64,000 nucleotides of DNA from Opimibacter sp041746735 (GTDB taxonomy: Bacteria > Bacteroidota > Bacteroidia > Chitinophagales > Saprospiraceae): positions 62,001 to 126,000 of the forward strand of contig JBGTGP010000017.1 of assembly GCA_041746735.1 (NCBI GenBank). Reading direction: 5' to 3'. Of this stretch, positions 25,571-33,759 are shown one piece after another; within the stretch, counting starts at the first letter, position 1; each line of letters begins with the position of its first letter. A model generated the notes under the pieces. The model had not been told where the DNA came from and did no database searches. It saw only the letters and a list, made by a program, of their open reading frames with translations. Made by a program: the position numbers and the translations under genes.

Positions 25571-26344
25571 CTATCGGCCATGTCTCAACATTTCCGCATA
25601 CGCATCAGGTAAAGGACTGGCCTCAATGGCACTTGTCGCCCTTTCTACGTCATACGGAAACCGGATGAATTCCACTCCGATACTATTTTTTTGATGTGGG
25701 GTACTGAATTCATCCATCGTCAACAACACAAAACATCCCATAGGATTGTCATCTTTGGGCTTGCCGACCGATCCAATGTTGATCGCATGCCTGAAATATG
25801 GAGTCGATCCGGACCTGGATTCCAGTATCCGATGGTACGGTTTATGGGTATGACCAAAGCAAAGGATATCGGCCTGCGCCTTTTCCAAAATGCGGAGCAA
25901 GGTTTTTTCTTCACGATCCTCAAAAAGATATTCATTAACCTTGCGGGGGCTGCCATGCACCATCAGGAGTTGAAGAAGACCTTCCGAAAAATGATATTCA
26001 TGCCGGATGTGTGCGGGAAGCGTCCGGAGGTATTTCCTTGTATCGGCCAGCATCAGCGAATTGGTGTACGCGATGGATATCTTTCCCATTTCTTTTTCAA
26101 TATCCGATGTGTAGGCACAACCGCAATCATCTGATTGAAGTCCGATCCCGTAGTCATAATTTCCTGCGAGGGTAGGTATCCGACGTTTTTGAATTTCCTG
26201 TATGACTTCATTCGGCCAGATATTATATCCGACCAGATCACCAAGACAATAGACAGCATCCGGCTGTAGCCGGTCGATTTCATGCAGGCATGCTTCCAGT
26301 GCAGGCAGATTGGCATGGATATCGGAGAACAACGCAATACGCAT
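25571..26344 (-). CDS. Calcineurin-like metallophosphoesterase (ars operon member)
   Basis: A 257-residue YfcE/MJ0936-type metallophosphoesterase. All metal-binding motifs are present: SDIHAN (1-2), GDLVGYN, GNYDYG, MVHGSPR and GHTHKPY. It is six bases downstream of acr3 and the last gene of the arsenic operon. Metallophosphatases occur repeatedly in bacterial ars islands, with no settled role. A link to arsenate or phospho-metabolite handling is inferred from the neighbourhood only. Confidence 0.88.
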   Translation of the reverse strand: MRIALFSDIHANLPALEACLHEIDRLQPDAVYCLGDLVGYNIWPNEVIQEIQKRRIPTLAGNYDYGIGLQSDDCGCAYTSDIEKEMGKISIAYTNSLMLADTRKYLRTLPAHIRHEYHFSEGLLQLLMVHGSPRKVNEYLFEDREEKTLLRILEKAQADILCFGHTHKPYHRILESRSGSTPYFRHAINIGSVGKPKDDNPMGCFVLLTMDEFSTPHQKNSIGVEFIRFPYDVERATSAIEASPLPDAYAEMLRHGR

Positions 26345-26350
26345 AGCAGT

Positions 26351-27433
26351 CTATATAGGATGTACGGTTTTTAAATAATATTTCTTCTTCAGCCAAAAAG
26401 CAACACGAACCAGCAGAATGAGCGCCGGTACTTCTACTAACGGTCCGACCACACCGGCAAACGCCTGAGCACTATGGATGCCATATACACCGATCGCCAC
26501 CGCAATAGCTAATTCAAAGTTATTTCCTGCCGCGGTAAAGGAAATCGCAGTGTTGGTGGGGTAATCAGCCCCGAGTTTTCGACTGATGAGAAAACTCAGG
26601 AGAAACATAATAGCAAAATACAAAGTCAAGGGTATAGCGATACGGATTACATCTATCGGAATCTGAACAATAAGATCTCCTTTCAGACTAAACATAATGA
26701 CGATCGTCAGGAGTAATGCGATCAGGGTTATAGGTGAAATGGCCGGCACAAAGCGATTCGTATACCAGATCTCTCCCTTAAGCCTGAGCAATATCGCCCT
26801 GGTTAGAAAACCTGTAACAAAGGGAATGCCCAGATAAATAGCTACACTTCGAGCAATTTGGCCCATAGTGATTTCAATGTTGGCCCCGGCTATTCCCAGC
26901 ATGGGAGGTAAAACCGTAATAAAGAAATAGGCGAAAACACTGTATAACAAGACCTGAAACAGGCTGTTTAGCGCCACCAGTCCAGCCGCGTATTCCCGGT
27001 CTCCCTCGGCCAGTTCATTCCAAACCATGACCATGGCTATACAACGGGCCAGTCCAATTAAAATCAAACCGGTCATATACCCCGGATGATCCCGAAGAAA
27101 AAGGAACGCAAGAAGAAACATCAGAACGGGTCCTATGACCCAATTGAGCAACAACGAAATACCGAGAACGCGTGTATTTCTAAATACATGTTGGAGCTTT
27201 CCATACCGAACTTTTGTAAACGGTGGGTACATCATCAGGATCAATCCGATAGCCAATGGGATATTGGTGGTGCCAGATGACATACGCTGTATGACTTCAG
27301 GCAGTGCAGGAAAAAAATATCCGAATATAATTCCCAAAGCCATGGCCGCAAATATCCAGAGAGTAAGACATCGGTCGAGCCATTGTAGTTTTTTCCTGGG
27401 ACGAAGGACCGGGAGGTCATAAGAGCTTGCCAT
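26351..27433 (-). CDS. acr3: Arsenite efflux transporter, ACR3 family
   Basis: A 360-residue inner-membrane arsenite extruder with about ten transmembrane helices. The hallmark segment GLARCIAMVMVWNELAEGD carries the conserved cysteine needed for transport, and AAGNNFELAIAVAIGVYG with the GPLVEVPALILL end matches Acr3. The ATG at 27433 is chosen over a TTG 22 codons upstream, since it gives the usual cytoplasmic tail. It is downstream of arsM with a 196-bp gap holding a hairpin, so it may be attenuated or have its own promoter. Confidence 0.95.
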   Translation of the reverse strand: MASSYDLPVLRPRKKLQWLDRCLTLWIFAAMALGIIFGYFFPALPEVIQRMSSGTTNIPLAIGLILMMYPPFTKVRYGKLQHVFRNTRVLGISLLLNWVIGPVLMFLLAFLFLRDHPGYMTGLILIGLARCIAMVMVWNELAEGDREYAAGLVALNSLFQVLLYSVFAYFFITVLPPMLGIAGANIEITMGQIARSVAIYLGIPFVTGFLTRAILLRLKGEIWYTNRFVPAISPITLIALLLTIVIMFSLKGDLIVQIPIDVIRIAIPLTLYFAIMFLLSFLISRKLGADYPTNTAISFTAAGNNFELAIAVAIGVYGIHSAQAFAGVVGPLVEVPALILLVRVAFWLKKKYYLKTVHPI

Positions 27434-27555
27434 CAATGTCCGTATTTGAGGATGATCGCTATTTGACCCGCATGAAAATCTGACGGATGAGAAAACCAAT
27501 ACTATTGGGGGAAGGTGCGAGTGTTTTAGTCAGGTCTGATTCATACAGCTTTGAA

Positions 27556-27586
27556 AGAAGGCCGGTAAACCGGGTCTGGCCTTCTT
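27556..27586 (-). terminator. Hairpin between arsM and acr3
   Basis: An 8-bp stem (agaaggcc / ggccttct) with a 14-base loop. The minus-strand downstream sequence is only weakly T-rich. It could be a partial terminator or an mRNA-stability hairpin that adjusts acr3 relative to arsM. Confidence 0.4.
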
Positions 27587-27629
27587 CCCATAAACTCAAC
27601 AGGTGTAATGTCACCATCGATAAAGATTT

Positions 27630-28469
27630 TTAGCAGCAACCTGAACCCGGCTCACAGCAGGATTTTGGTTTTTCAGCGTAAACGGTAATACTGAAGATAC
27701 CCGTTTCGCCCGATGCAAAGGCTACCATAGCTGGTTCATCCAGATACCGGCGCAGGATATCATCCGGGATCACAATGGCTTTTTCTTTCTGGAGCACCAC
27801 ATTTGTAAATCCATTGGCATAGATCAGATTGAGATAGGCATGTTTGTCGATGGCACCTGAAATGCAACCCGCATACATTTCTGCATCGCTGCGGAGCGCT
27901 TCAGGCAGTTGACCTGAGAGGACGATGTCGGATATACTAAAATGACCACCAGGTTTTAACACGCGAAAAATCTCTTTGAACACATTGTCTTTGTTGGGGA
28001 CCAGGTTCAGGACGCAATTACTGACCACGACATCTGCGAGATTGGAGGTCACTGGTATTTTTTCAATATCTCCCTGTCTGAATTCAACATTTTTAAATCC
28101 TCTTTTTTCAGCATTGAGGCGAGCCTTTTCGATCATCGCAGGGGTAAAGTCGATGCCAATGACCCTGCCGGTTTCTCCGGTTTCCGCTCGGGCTACAAAA
28201 CAATCATTACCGGCACCACTGCCAAGATCAATGATGGTATCTCCCTGCCGGATGCGGGCAAATTGAGTTGGAAGTCCACAGCCCAAGCCGAGATCCGCCT
28301 CCGGAGTATAGCCCTCAAGGGCGGTATAGTCGTCCGTCATAATATTGTAAACCTCCGTAGAACATCCGCCGGCTCCACAGCAGGAGGTCTGGTTCGTCGT
28401 CTTGTCCTGTAGAGCTATTTCACTGTACTTTTGCTGTACCAGGTCTTTGAGTTGTGCATCTGTTTGCAT
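27630..28469 (-). CDS. arsM: Arsenite S-adenosylmethionine methyltransferase
   Basis: A 279-residue SAM-dependent enzyme that methylates As(III) to mono-, di- and trimethyl species. The SAM motif is IIDLGSGAGNDC (about residues 79-90). The three arsenite-binding cysteines expected for ArsM appear as Cys64 (GLGCGLP), Cys152 (SNCVLN) and Cys202 (AGCISGA). Extra cysteine pairs sit at both ends (CCGAGGC near residue 31; SCCEPGSGCC at the C terminus), common in bacterial ArsM. It lies between arsR and acr3, with an ArsR-type operator 24 bp upstream. Confidence 0.96.
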   Translation of the reverse strand: MQTDAQLKDLVQQKYSEIALQDKTTNQTSCCGAGGCSTEVYNIMTDDYTALEGYTPEADLGLGCGLPTQFARIRQGDTIIDLGSGAGNDCFVARAETGETGRVIGIDFTPAMIEKARLNAEKRGFKNVEFRQGDIEKIPVTSNLADVVVSNCVLNLVPNKDNVFKEIFRVLKPGGHFSISDIVLSGQLPEALRSDAEMYAGCISGAIDKHAYLNLIYANGFTNVVLQKEKAIVIPDDILRRYLDEPAMVAFASGETGIFSITVYAEKPKSCCEPGSGCC

Positions 28470-28493
28470 AGTTAGGTGTATTTAAATTGTTAA

Positions 28494-28509
28494 ATCGTAA
28501 TATAACGAT
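28494..28509. promoter_or_regulatory. Second candidate ArsR operator (arsR-arsM gap)
   Basis: ATCG-taatataa-CGAT: four-base inverted arms with an eight-base spacer, the same architecture and arms as the site in front of arsR. It lies 24 bp upstream of arsM and 19 bp after the arsR stop codon. It suggests separate control of arsM and downstream genes. Confidence 0.6.
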
Positions 28510-28528
28510 GATATAGTGAAAAAAAATA

Positions 28529-28861
28529 TCAGCAACATTTATTTCTCATTACCGTATAGCTGGTAAAAAGTTCGTGTAGTTCTTTTTTCGCTTGCTCCCA
28601 GGCGAACTCATCAATACAATAGCAGACTGTGTTGCCAGAGATGTCTCCCTTGATCAGGCCTGATCCTTTTAGTTCCTTTAAGTGTTGAGAAACAGTACTT
28701 TGTGATAAGGGTAGCTCATCCACAATATCGCCACAAATACAAGCTTGACGCTGTATCAGGACCCGCAGTATAGCCACCCGGGCCGGATGAGCCATAGCCT
28801 TCGCCCAAGCGGCTATCCGGTTATCCCGAACTGAAAATTCATCTGATTTGGTCGCTCCCAT
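28529..28861 (-). CDS. arsR: ArsR/SmtB-family arsenite-responsive repressor
   Basis: A 110-residue winged-helix repressor heading the ars operon. The CxC metal-sensing motif is QACICGDIVDELPLS, directly before the recognition helix QSTVSQHLKELKGSGLI. The C terminus NKCC adds two cysteines that may also bind As(III). It is expected to bind the ATCG-N8-CGAT dyads before arsR and arsM and to release on arsenite. Confidence 0.95.
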   Translation of the reverse strand: MGATKSDEFSVRDNRIAAWAKAMAHPARVAILRVLIQRQACICGDIVDELPLSQSTVSQHLKELKGSGLIKGDISGNTVCYCIDEFAWEQAKKELHELFTSYTVMRNKCC

Positions 28862-28873
28862 TGGTTATTATTT

Positions 28874-28908
28874 ATCGCAAAAATACGATTAATATCAATG
28901 CCGCGCAA
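28874..28908 (-). promoter_or_regulatory. arsR promoter with operator overlapping the -7 box
   Basis: On the minus strand, TTG (28908-28906), a 20-bp spacer, then TATTTTTG (28885-28878), an exact -7 box. The box is exactly the eight-base spacer of the dyad ATCG-N8-CGAT (28889-28874), so a bound repressor would directly cover it. It ends 12 bp before the arsR ATG. Confidence 0.7.
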
Positions 28909-29095
28909 TACCCCGCTTAATTTTTTTACCTCGTGAGCGGCCCATGAGGGCTATATATCTGACTGTTTCAGGCATCAGAGTCAAAAAAAAAGATTGAAAA
29001 TGGGATCGTTGACAACCGACCTGTATCTTCATCCCGCATTCATCTTGCTGAAATAATGAACCGTCCGGTGGATATACAAGCACCTGTTGCCAACT

Positions 29096-30145
29096 ATGGG
29101 CCATAAGAAACTAAGACAAGAACGGAATTGCCTTAATTGTGGCCACCACGTCACAGATCGGTACTGTTCGCATTGTGGCCAGCAGAACCTTGAACTTAAG
29201 GATTCCGCATGGTACCTGATAGTCCATTATGTGCAGGACCTTTTTCATTATGACGGAAAGCTATGGCATACGCTTCGAAATCTCGTACTTCGTCCTGGCC
29301 GGGTAGCTGAAGAGTACATGGAGGGTAAGCGGGTGCAGAATCTCGAACCGATCCGGTTTTATGTGTTTGCCTCTACAGTATTTTTTCTGCTGTTGTATTT
29401 GACAGTTGGCTCTCTCTCGGTCAATTTGCAATCCGATGCCAGGTTGGACTATACCCGACGACTCCATGTACTACAGCAGGAGAAGCAGTTTGCCGCCGGA
29501 TCATCTGACACTGTATTGCTCAGTCAGCTGATCGAATCCCTCCATCACCAACGGGATAGTCTGGCAGTCGGGGGCAGTGCCAGAATTGGTGATGTTGAGA
29601 TAGACCTCTTTTCGGCGGATGGAGATGATGAAACAGCCGCGACGGGCTTTGGGGGATGGATTGAGGCTCGGCTGAAAGCTAGAAGCGCAGAACTCGAAAG
29701 CCAGTACGAAGGCGATGAGGTGAAAGCGACTGCAGCACTTTTAGACGAACTGTTTCATAAGATTCCCCATCTTTTATTTCTCAGCCTGCCTTTTTTTGCC
29801 TTTTGGCTCAAATTGCTGTATTGGCGGTCATTCCGTACACGGTATGTAGAACACTTCATTTTTTCGGTCTACCATTATGCCTATGTGTTTACCTTCTATA
29901 CGTCTTATCTGATCGTTGATTGGTTGCTGGATGCCACCGACAGTTCAATGGTAGAAACGCTCCGGCCCTGGATCATTGCTTGTTACTTCCTCTACCCCGG
30001 GTTATATCTGGCCCTTTCCTTGAGGCGATTTTATCAGGATCGATGGTTCACGCTGATGTTAAAATACCTGGTACTTGCTCTGTTGTTCGGCATTACATTA
30101 CTCTTCTTGTTCCTCGTGGTGGCCTTTATTTCCTTTATTTGGTAA
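29096..30145 (+). CDS. DUF3667 membrane protein
   Basis: A 349-residue protein with an N-terminal treble-clef-like zinc site (CLNCGHHVTDRYCSHCGQQN), then the DUF3667 signature HTLRNLVLRPGRVAEEYMEG, a transmembrane helix (YVFASTVFFLLLYLTV), a soluble charged middle (about residues 120-220) and three or four C-terminal helices. The family is common in Bacteroidota and has no proven role. The ATG at 29096 is preferred to a TTG nine bases upstream. It stands alone on the plus strand after the divergent ars operon. Confidence 0.85.
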   Translation: MGHKKLRQERNCLNCGHHVTDRYCSHCGQQNLELKDSAWYLIVHYVQDLFHYDGKLWHTLRNLVLRPGRVAEEYMEGKRVQNLEPIRFYVFASTVFFLLLYLTVGSLSVNLQSDARLDYTRRLHVLQQEKQFAAGSSDTVLLSQLIESLHHQRDSLAVGGSARIGDVEIDLFSADGDDETAATGFGGWIEARLKARSAELESQYEGDEVKATAALLDELFHKIPHLLFLSLPFFAFWLKLLYWRSFRTRYVEHFIFSVYHYAYVFTFYTSYLIVDWLLDATDSSMVETLRPWIIACYFLYPGLYLALSLRRFYQDRWFTLMLKYLVLALLFGITLLFLFLVVAFISFIW

Positions 30146-30293
30146 AGGAAAAATATCAAGGGGCATAGACCAGTTTCCCTTCACAATCAAACCGGTAGCC
30201 AGTTCATCCTTAGTTTTGATCAATTCATGTAGCAGAAGACCAGTTCATCCGTTTTGATACGGGAGCAGTGAAGGGTTTCGCTACCTTGGACCC

Positions 30294-31346
30294 ATGTCGC
30301 TGAAGCGTTATAGCCGAAAGGAGCCACTGGTGTTTATCTGGGTCATGGTCCCGTACATCATCTTTATGAATCTTTTGGTATTTGGCAGTTGTATACTACA
30401 ATCAGTAGGAGCCTTTGCCAAGAGTTTCGGAATTACAACCTTCTATTTTTCAATCGTCTATGGTATATTCGGTTGGGTCGCCGTGATGATCCGTCATCGG
30501 TTTGCAGCACCAGGAGATTTGTTTAAGCGGGTGAGAATCATGCTCCCTGTGTTTTATATCATGAACGGACTGGGGATTTACGGCATTTATGAATTGTATG
30601 AAGTATTGGACCTGGTGGATTGTGTGACCAAGCCGGAGCGGTACGGATGGACGGTACTCTATGGCTGTATCATGAGCACCCTCATCACATTTATCAATGA
30701 AGGTATGGCCAATTGGGAAAGTTGGAAAAATTCCCTGTCCGAAAGCGAAAAACTAAAAAATGCCTATCAGCGCAGTAAACTTCTGGGACTGAAAGGTCAG
30801 ATCAACCCTCATTTCCTGTTTAACTGCTTTAATTCCCTCTCCGGTCTGATCCAGGAGGATGAAGCCAGGGCCGAAAAATTTCTGGATGAGATGACTAAGG
30901 TTCATCGTTATCTGCTTCGGGGAGATGACGTGTATCTGGTAAACCTTGGTGAGGAGATGAAATTTGCCACCTCCTATCTCTATCTGACTCAGGCCCGGTT
31001 TGGAGAGGCATTGAAGGTATCTGTACAGTTGCCGGAACATTTGATGTCCCGCAAAATTCCCCCACTCAGCATGCAGGTCATCCTGGAGAATATCATCTAT
31101 ACCAATGCGCTCAATCGACGGGAACCTCTGAATATCCTGATAACAGCAGATGATAAGGATAATCTGCTGATCAGCCATAGTCTTCACGAAAAAGTCATCG
31201 TTCAGCATCTGAACGTAGATGAAGGGCTTGACAATCTGGTGACAAAATATCTACTGCTCCATTCAGAAGGAATTCGGGTACAAGAGACCGGGCATACCCG
31301 TCGTATTACAGTTCCATTGTTTGCCCACAATCCCGTAAGGACATGA
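30294..31346 (+). CDS. LytS-type sensor histidine kinase with degenerate ATPase domain
   Basis: A 350-residue kinase of the His_kinase (PF06580) type. Four predicted N-terminal transmembrane helices lead to the dimerisation/phosphoacceptor helix GQINPHFLFNCFNSLSGLI with His about 172 intact. The ATP-binding region is eroded: the N box reads LENIIYTNAL where the downstream kinase has VENAVKHN, and the glycine box is reduced to EGLDNLVTKYLLL. It may no longer bind ATP and could act as a phosphoacceptor or regulatory partner in a heterodimer. It overlaps the next kinase gene by four bases (ATGA). Confidence 0.85.
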   Translation: MSLKRYSRKEPLVFIWVMVPYIIFMNLLVFGSCILQSVGAFAKSFGITTFYFSIVYGIFGWVAVMIRHRFAAPGDLFKRVRIMLPVFYIMNGLGIYGIYELYEVLDLVDCVTKPERYGWTVLYGCIMSTLITFINEGMANWESWKNSLSESEKLKNAYQRSKLLGLKGQINPHFLFNCFNSLSGLIQEDEARAEKFLDEMTKVHRYLLRGDDVYLVNLGEEMKFATSYLYLTQARFGEALKVSVQLPEHLMSRKIPPLSMQVILENIIYTNALNRREPLNILITADDKDNLLISHSLHEKVIVQHLNVDEGLDNLVTKYLLLHSEGIRVQETGHTRRITVPLFAHNPVRT

Positions 31347-32377
31347 GGGTTCCCAAGCCACCGCGGTATCAGTTCATCGGATTTTGGTGGTCTATGCCAT
31401 TGATCACGCTGGCACTCCTGTACATCATGTTTCATGAGCGGATACTCGAAGACTGGAGGGTCTTAGCCATTGGTTTTCCGATCATCTATTTGATCGGATA
31501 TGTTTCCTGGCGATTACATTACGTCTATGATGCATTTATTCACACCCGGTATCCGTCACTCGGGGATACCCGCAAAAGGGTGTTGTACAAATTGCCCTTG
31601 AATCTGCTGGTGATGACCCCATCTGTGCTTCTGATCTTTTTTACCTTCCAGTGGTGTGGCATTTTGGGCTATACCATCGAGGAGAATGACCTGAAGTACG
31701 GTTACCTCGTAGGACTGTCCGTCAACATTGTCTTTGAATCGCTTTGGGAAGTGATTTACATCATTGAAAAATATAAGGAATCAGCCGCAGAGAAGGAAAT
31801 GATTGAGCAAATGCAACTCCGACAGGAATTTGATAATCTCAAGGAAAAGGTCAATCCACATTTTCTCTTCAACAGTTTTAATACGCTGTCTTCGCTCATT
31901 TCCGAGGATAAGGATCAGGCTGAAAAGTTTCTGGACGAGTTGAGTAAAGTGTACAGATACCTTCTACGCTCCAATGAAAGCGGTTTGAGTACGGTGGAAA
32001 TGGAAACCCGATTTATCCGGTCCTATTCCCAATTGTTGCAGACCCGGTATGGTGATGGGTTTCATCTAAAGCTCGATATCGATCCGGCACTGAAAGACCG
32101 TGAAATTCCCTCTCTTACCTTGCAGCTGCTGGTGGAAAATGCCGTTAAGCACAATGTCGTGAGTAAACTACATCCCGTCCGGGTGGTCATTCGCTCTGTT
32201 CCGGAAGGCTACCTGATCATTGAGAATAATCTGAATAGAAAATCTCGCCCTGTTATAGAATCGACAGGTATTGGGTTGAATATAATTCGGGAAAAATACC
32301 GGCTACTGAATCGGCTGGATGTTTTCATTGAGGATACAGGAGATCAATTTGTCGTCAAAATTCCACTTTTATCATGA
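31343..32377 (+). CDS. LytS-type sensor histidine kinase (intact)
   Basis: A 344-residue kinase paralogous to the gene it overlaps. Four N-terminal transmembrane helices, a short coiled coil (ESAAEKEMIEQMQLRQEF), then VNPHFLFNSFNTLSSLI with the phosphoacceptor His about 172. The ATPase boxes are intact: LVENAVKHNVVS (N box) and STGIGLNIIREKYRLL (G box). The regulator gene follows after 148 bp. Signal sensed by the membrane part is unknown. Confidence 0.92.
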   Translation: MRVPKPPRYQFIGFWWSMPLITLALLYIMFHERILEDWRVLAIGFPIIYLIGYVSWRLHYVYDAFIHTRYPSLGDTRKRVLYKLPLNLLVMTPSVLLIFFTFQWCGILGYTIEENDLKYGYLVGLSVNIVFESLWEVIYIIEKYKESAAEKEMIEQMQLRQEFDNLKEKVNPHFLFNSFNTLSSLISEDKDQAEKFLDELSKVYRYLLRSNESGLSTVEMETRFIRSYSQLLQTRYGDGFHLKLDIDPALKDREIPSLTLQLLVENAVKHNVVSKLHPVRVVIRSVPEGYLIIENNLNRKSRPVIESTGIGLNIIREKYRLLNRLDVFIEDTGDQFVVKIPLLS

Positions 32378-32525
32378 CAGGGGATATCACATCTCAACAT
32401 TCAGGGCTGACAGTTAAGACCGGATTTTCATCAATTCGATCACAGTCGGCTTGCCTGAAGGCGATACAGACCTCAATTTTATAGTTCGATACACATCTAT
32501 TCAAGGACCAAACCATCTCAGACGT

Positions 32526-33302
32526 ATGAAAATTTTTATTGTGGAAGACGAAGATCTGGCAGTTAAAAAACTGCAGAAAACACTGCAGTCTCTTGGTCGT
32601 GATCTGGAGGTCGTCGGTACAGCGGATAGTATTGCAGAGGCGGTGACCTGGCTTCAGACCCATCCCCGCCCTGATCTAATCCTGATGGATATTGAGTTGG
32701 CAGATGGACAAAGCTTTGAGATTTTTAACCGGATCGAAGTGAGTAGCCCGGTGATTTTCACCACCAGTTATGATGAGTATGCTCTTAAAGCGTTTAAGGT
32801 GAACAGTGTGGATTATCTGCTCAAACCCATTCAGCAGGATGAACTGGAGTTGGCGATGACGAAGTTCAGGAATATGAAGCAATTGTATGCCAGTCCGGAA
32901 AAGGAGTCTGTACCGATAAAGGAGCTCGTCAGCGAGCTACAGAAAACCCTGGCACATAAAGAGTACCGCAAACGCTTTCTGGTCAAGCATGTCCAGAAGC
33001 TTGTTTCGGTTGAAGTCCGGGATATTGCCTACTTCTTCAGCGATGACAGACTGAGTTTCTTTAAAACCTTTGATGATAAAAAGTATGTGATCGATTATAC
33101 CATCGACGATATAGAACAAATGGTAGATCCGGAACAATTTTTCCGCATAAACAGAGCCTTTCTGATCTCTGTCCGGAGTATCGATCAGATACACGACTAT
33201 TTTGGCAACCGTCTAAAGCTAAATCTCAAACCTCAAATCGATAAGGAAGCTCTGGTGAGCCGGGAGAAGGTTTCGGATTTTAAAAACTGGATGGGGAAGT
33301 AG
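32526..33302 (+). CDS. LytTR-family response regulator
   Basis: A 258-residue regulator. The receiver domain has the acidic pocket IVEDED, the phosphoacceptor in LILMDIEL (about residue 54), the threonine in FTTSYDEYALKAF and lysine in YLLKPIQ. The LytTR DNA-binding domain spans about residues 150-255 (FLVKHVQKLVSVEVRDIAYF; FFRINRAFLISVRSIDQI). The ATG at 32526 is chosen because it gives the exact receiver start MKIFIVEDED. It is the cognate partner of the two kinases upstream and ends at a strong terminator. Confidence 0.93.
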   Translation: MKIFIVEDEDLAVKKLQKTLQSLGRDLEVVGTADSIAEAVTWLQTHPRPDLILMDIELADGQSFEIFNRIEVSSPVIFTTSYDEYALKAFKVNSVDYLLKPIQQDELELAMTKFRNMKQLYASPEKESVPIKELVSELQKTLAHKEYRKRFLVKHVQKLVSVEVRDIAYFFSDDRLSFFKTFDDKKYVIDYTIDDIEQMVDPEQFFRINRAFLISVRSIDQIHDYFGNRLKLNLKPQIDKEALVSREKVSDFKNWMGK

Positions 33303-33320
33303 AGAAAGTAATAATGGTAT

Positions 33321-33356
33321 AAAAGGGAGCTGGTCTGTATCAGCTCCCTTTTTTTT
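33321..33356 (+). terminator. Rho-independent terminator
   Basis: Stem gggagctg / cagctccc with an eight-base loop, extended by A-T pairs and followed by eight T. It closes the two-kinase/LytTR operon. Confidence 0.9.
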
Positions 33357-33759
33357 AGCCACCCATTAACGGAGAAAACTTCTGTGAATATCAATTCAAT
33401 CATGAAAATCATCAATTCATGTACTCGACCATTGTGTACGACCTGTCGGGTCTTCAACTTTGAGCCATCAATTCAGTAGAACAACGAATACAATTTAATA
33501 CTATCATGAGAAATCGGAACACAACGAAGGGGTCTTGGACACATAGGGGCATATTCATTACATGTTTAAGTTGCACTATGATGCTAAGTATCTTTTGGAT
33601 GTCAAAGGGGTATTCAATAGGGCACTATACAGATGCAACAACGCGGATCGGTCATTGGGACTTTGATCCATGCAGTATGTATCAGTTTTTATTCACAAAC
33701 CTGGGACGTTAAGAAATCTCCGTCCGACTCCATTTTATATCACACCAATTTTCAATACA
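33357..33759 (+). other. Gene-free stretch before the DUF4062 gene
   Basis: About 400 bp without a convincing gene. A 68-codon reading frame (33506-33712) with one hydrophobic segment is present, but it lacks a recognisable family, overlaps the leader of the next gene and was not called. No strong promoter match or repeat was seen. Confidence 0.5.

Noticed and set aside
30199..30260. Short direct repeat (ccagttcatcc ... gttttgat) upstream of the first LytS kinase
   Set aside because: Two imperfect copies only, with differing spacing; too little to call a LytTR site or other operator.
33506..33712. 68-codon frame before the DUF4062 gene
   Set aside because: No recognisable family, overlaps the leader of the next gene, and its single hydrophobic stretch is too short a basis to call it.
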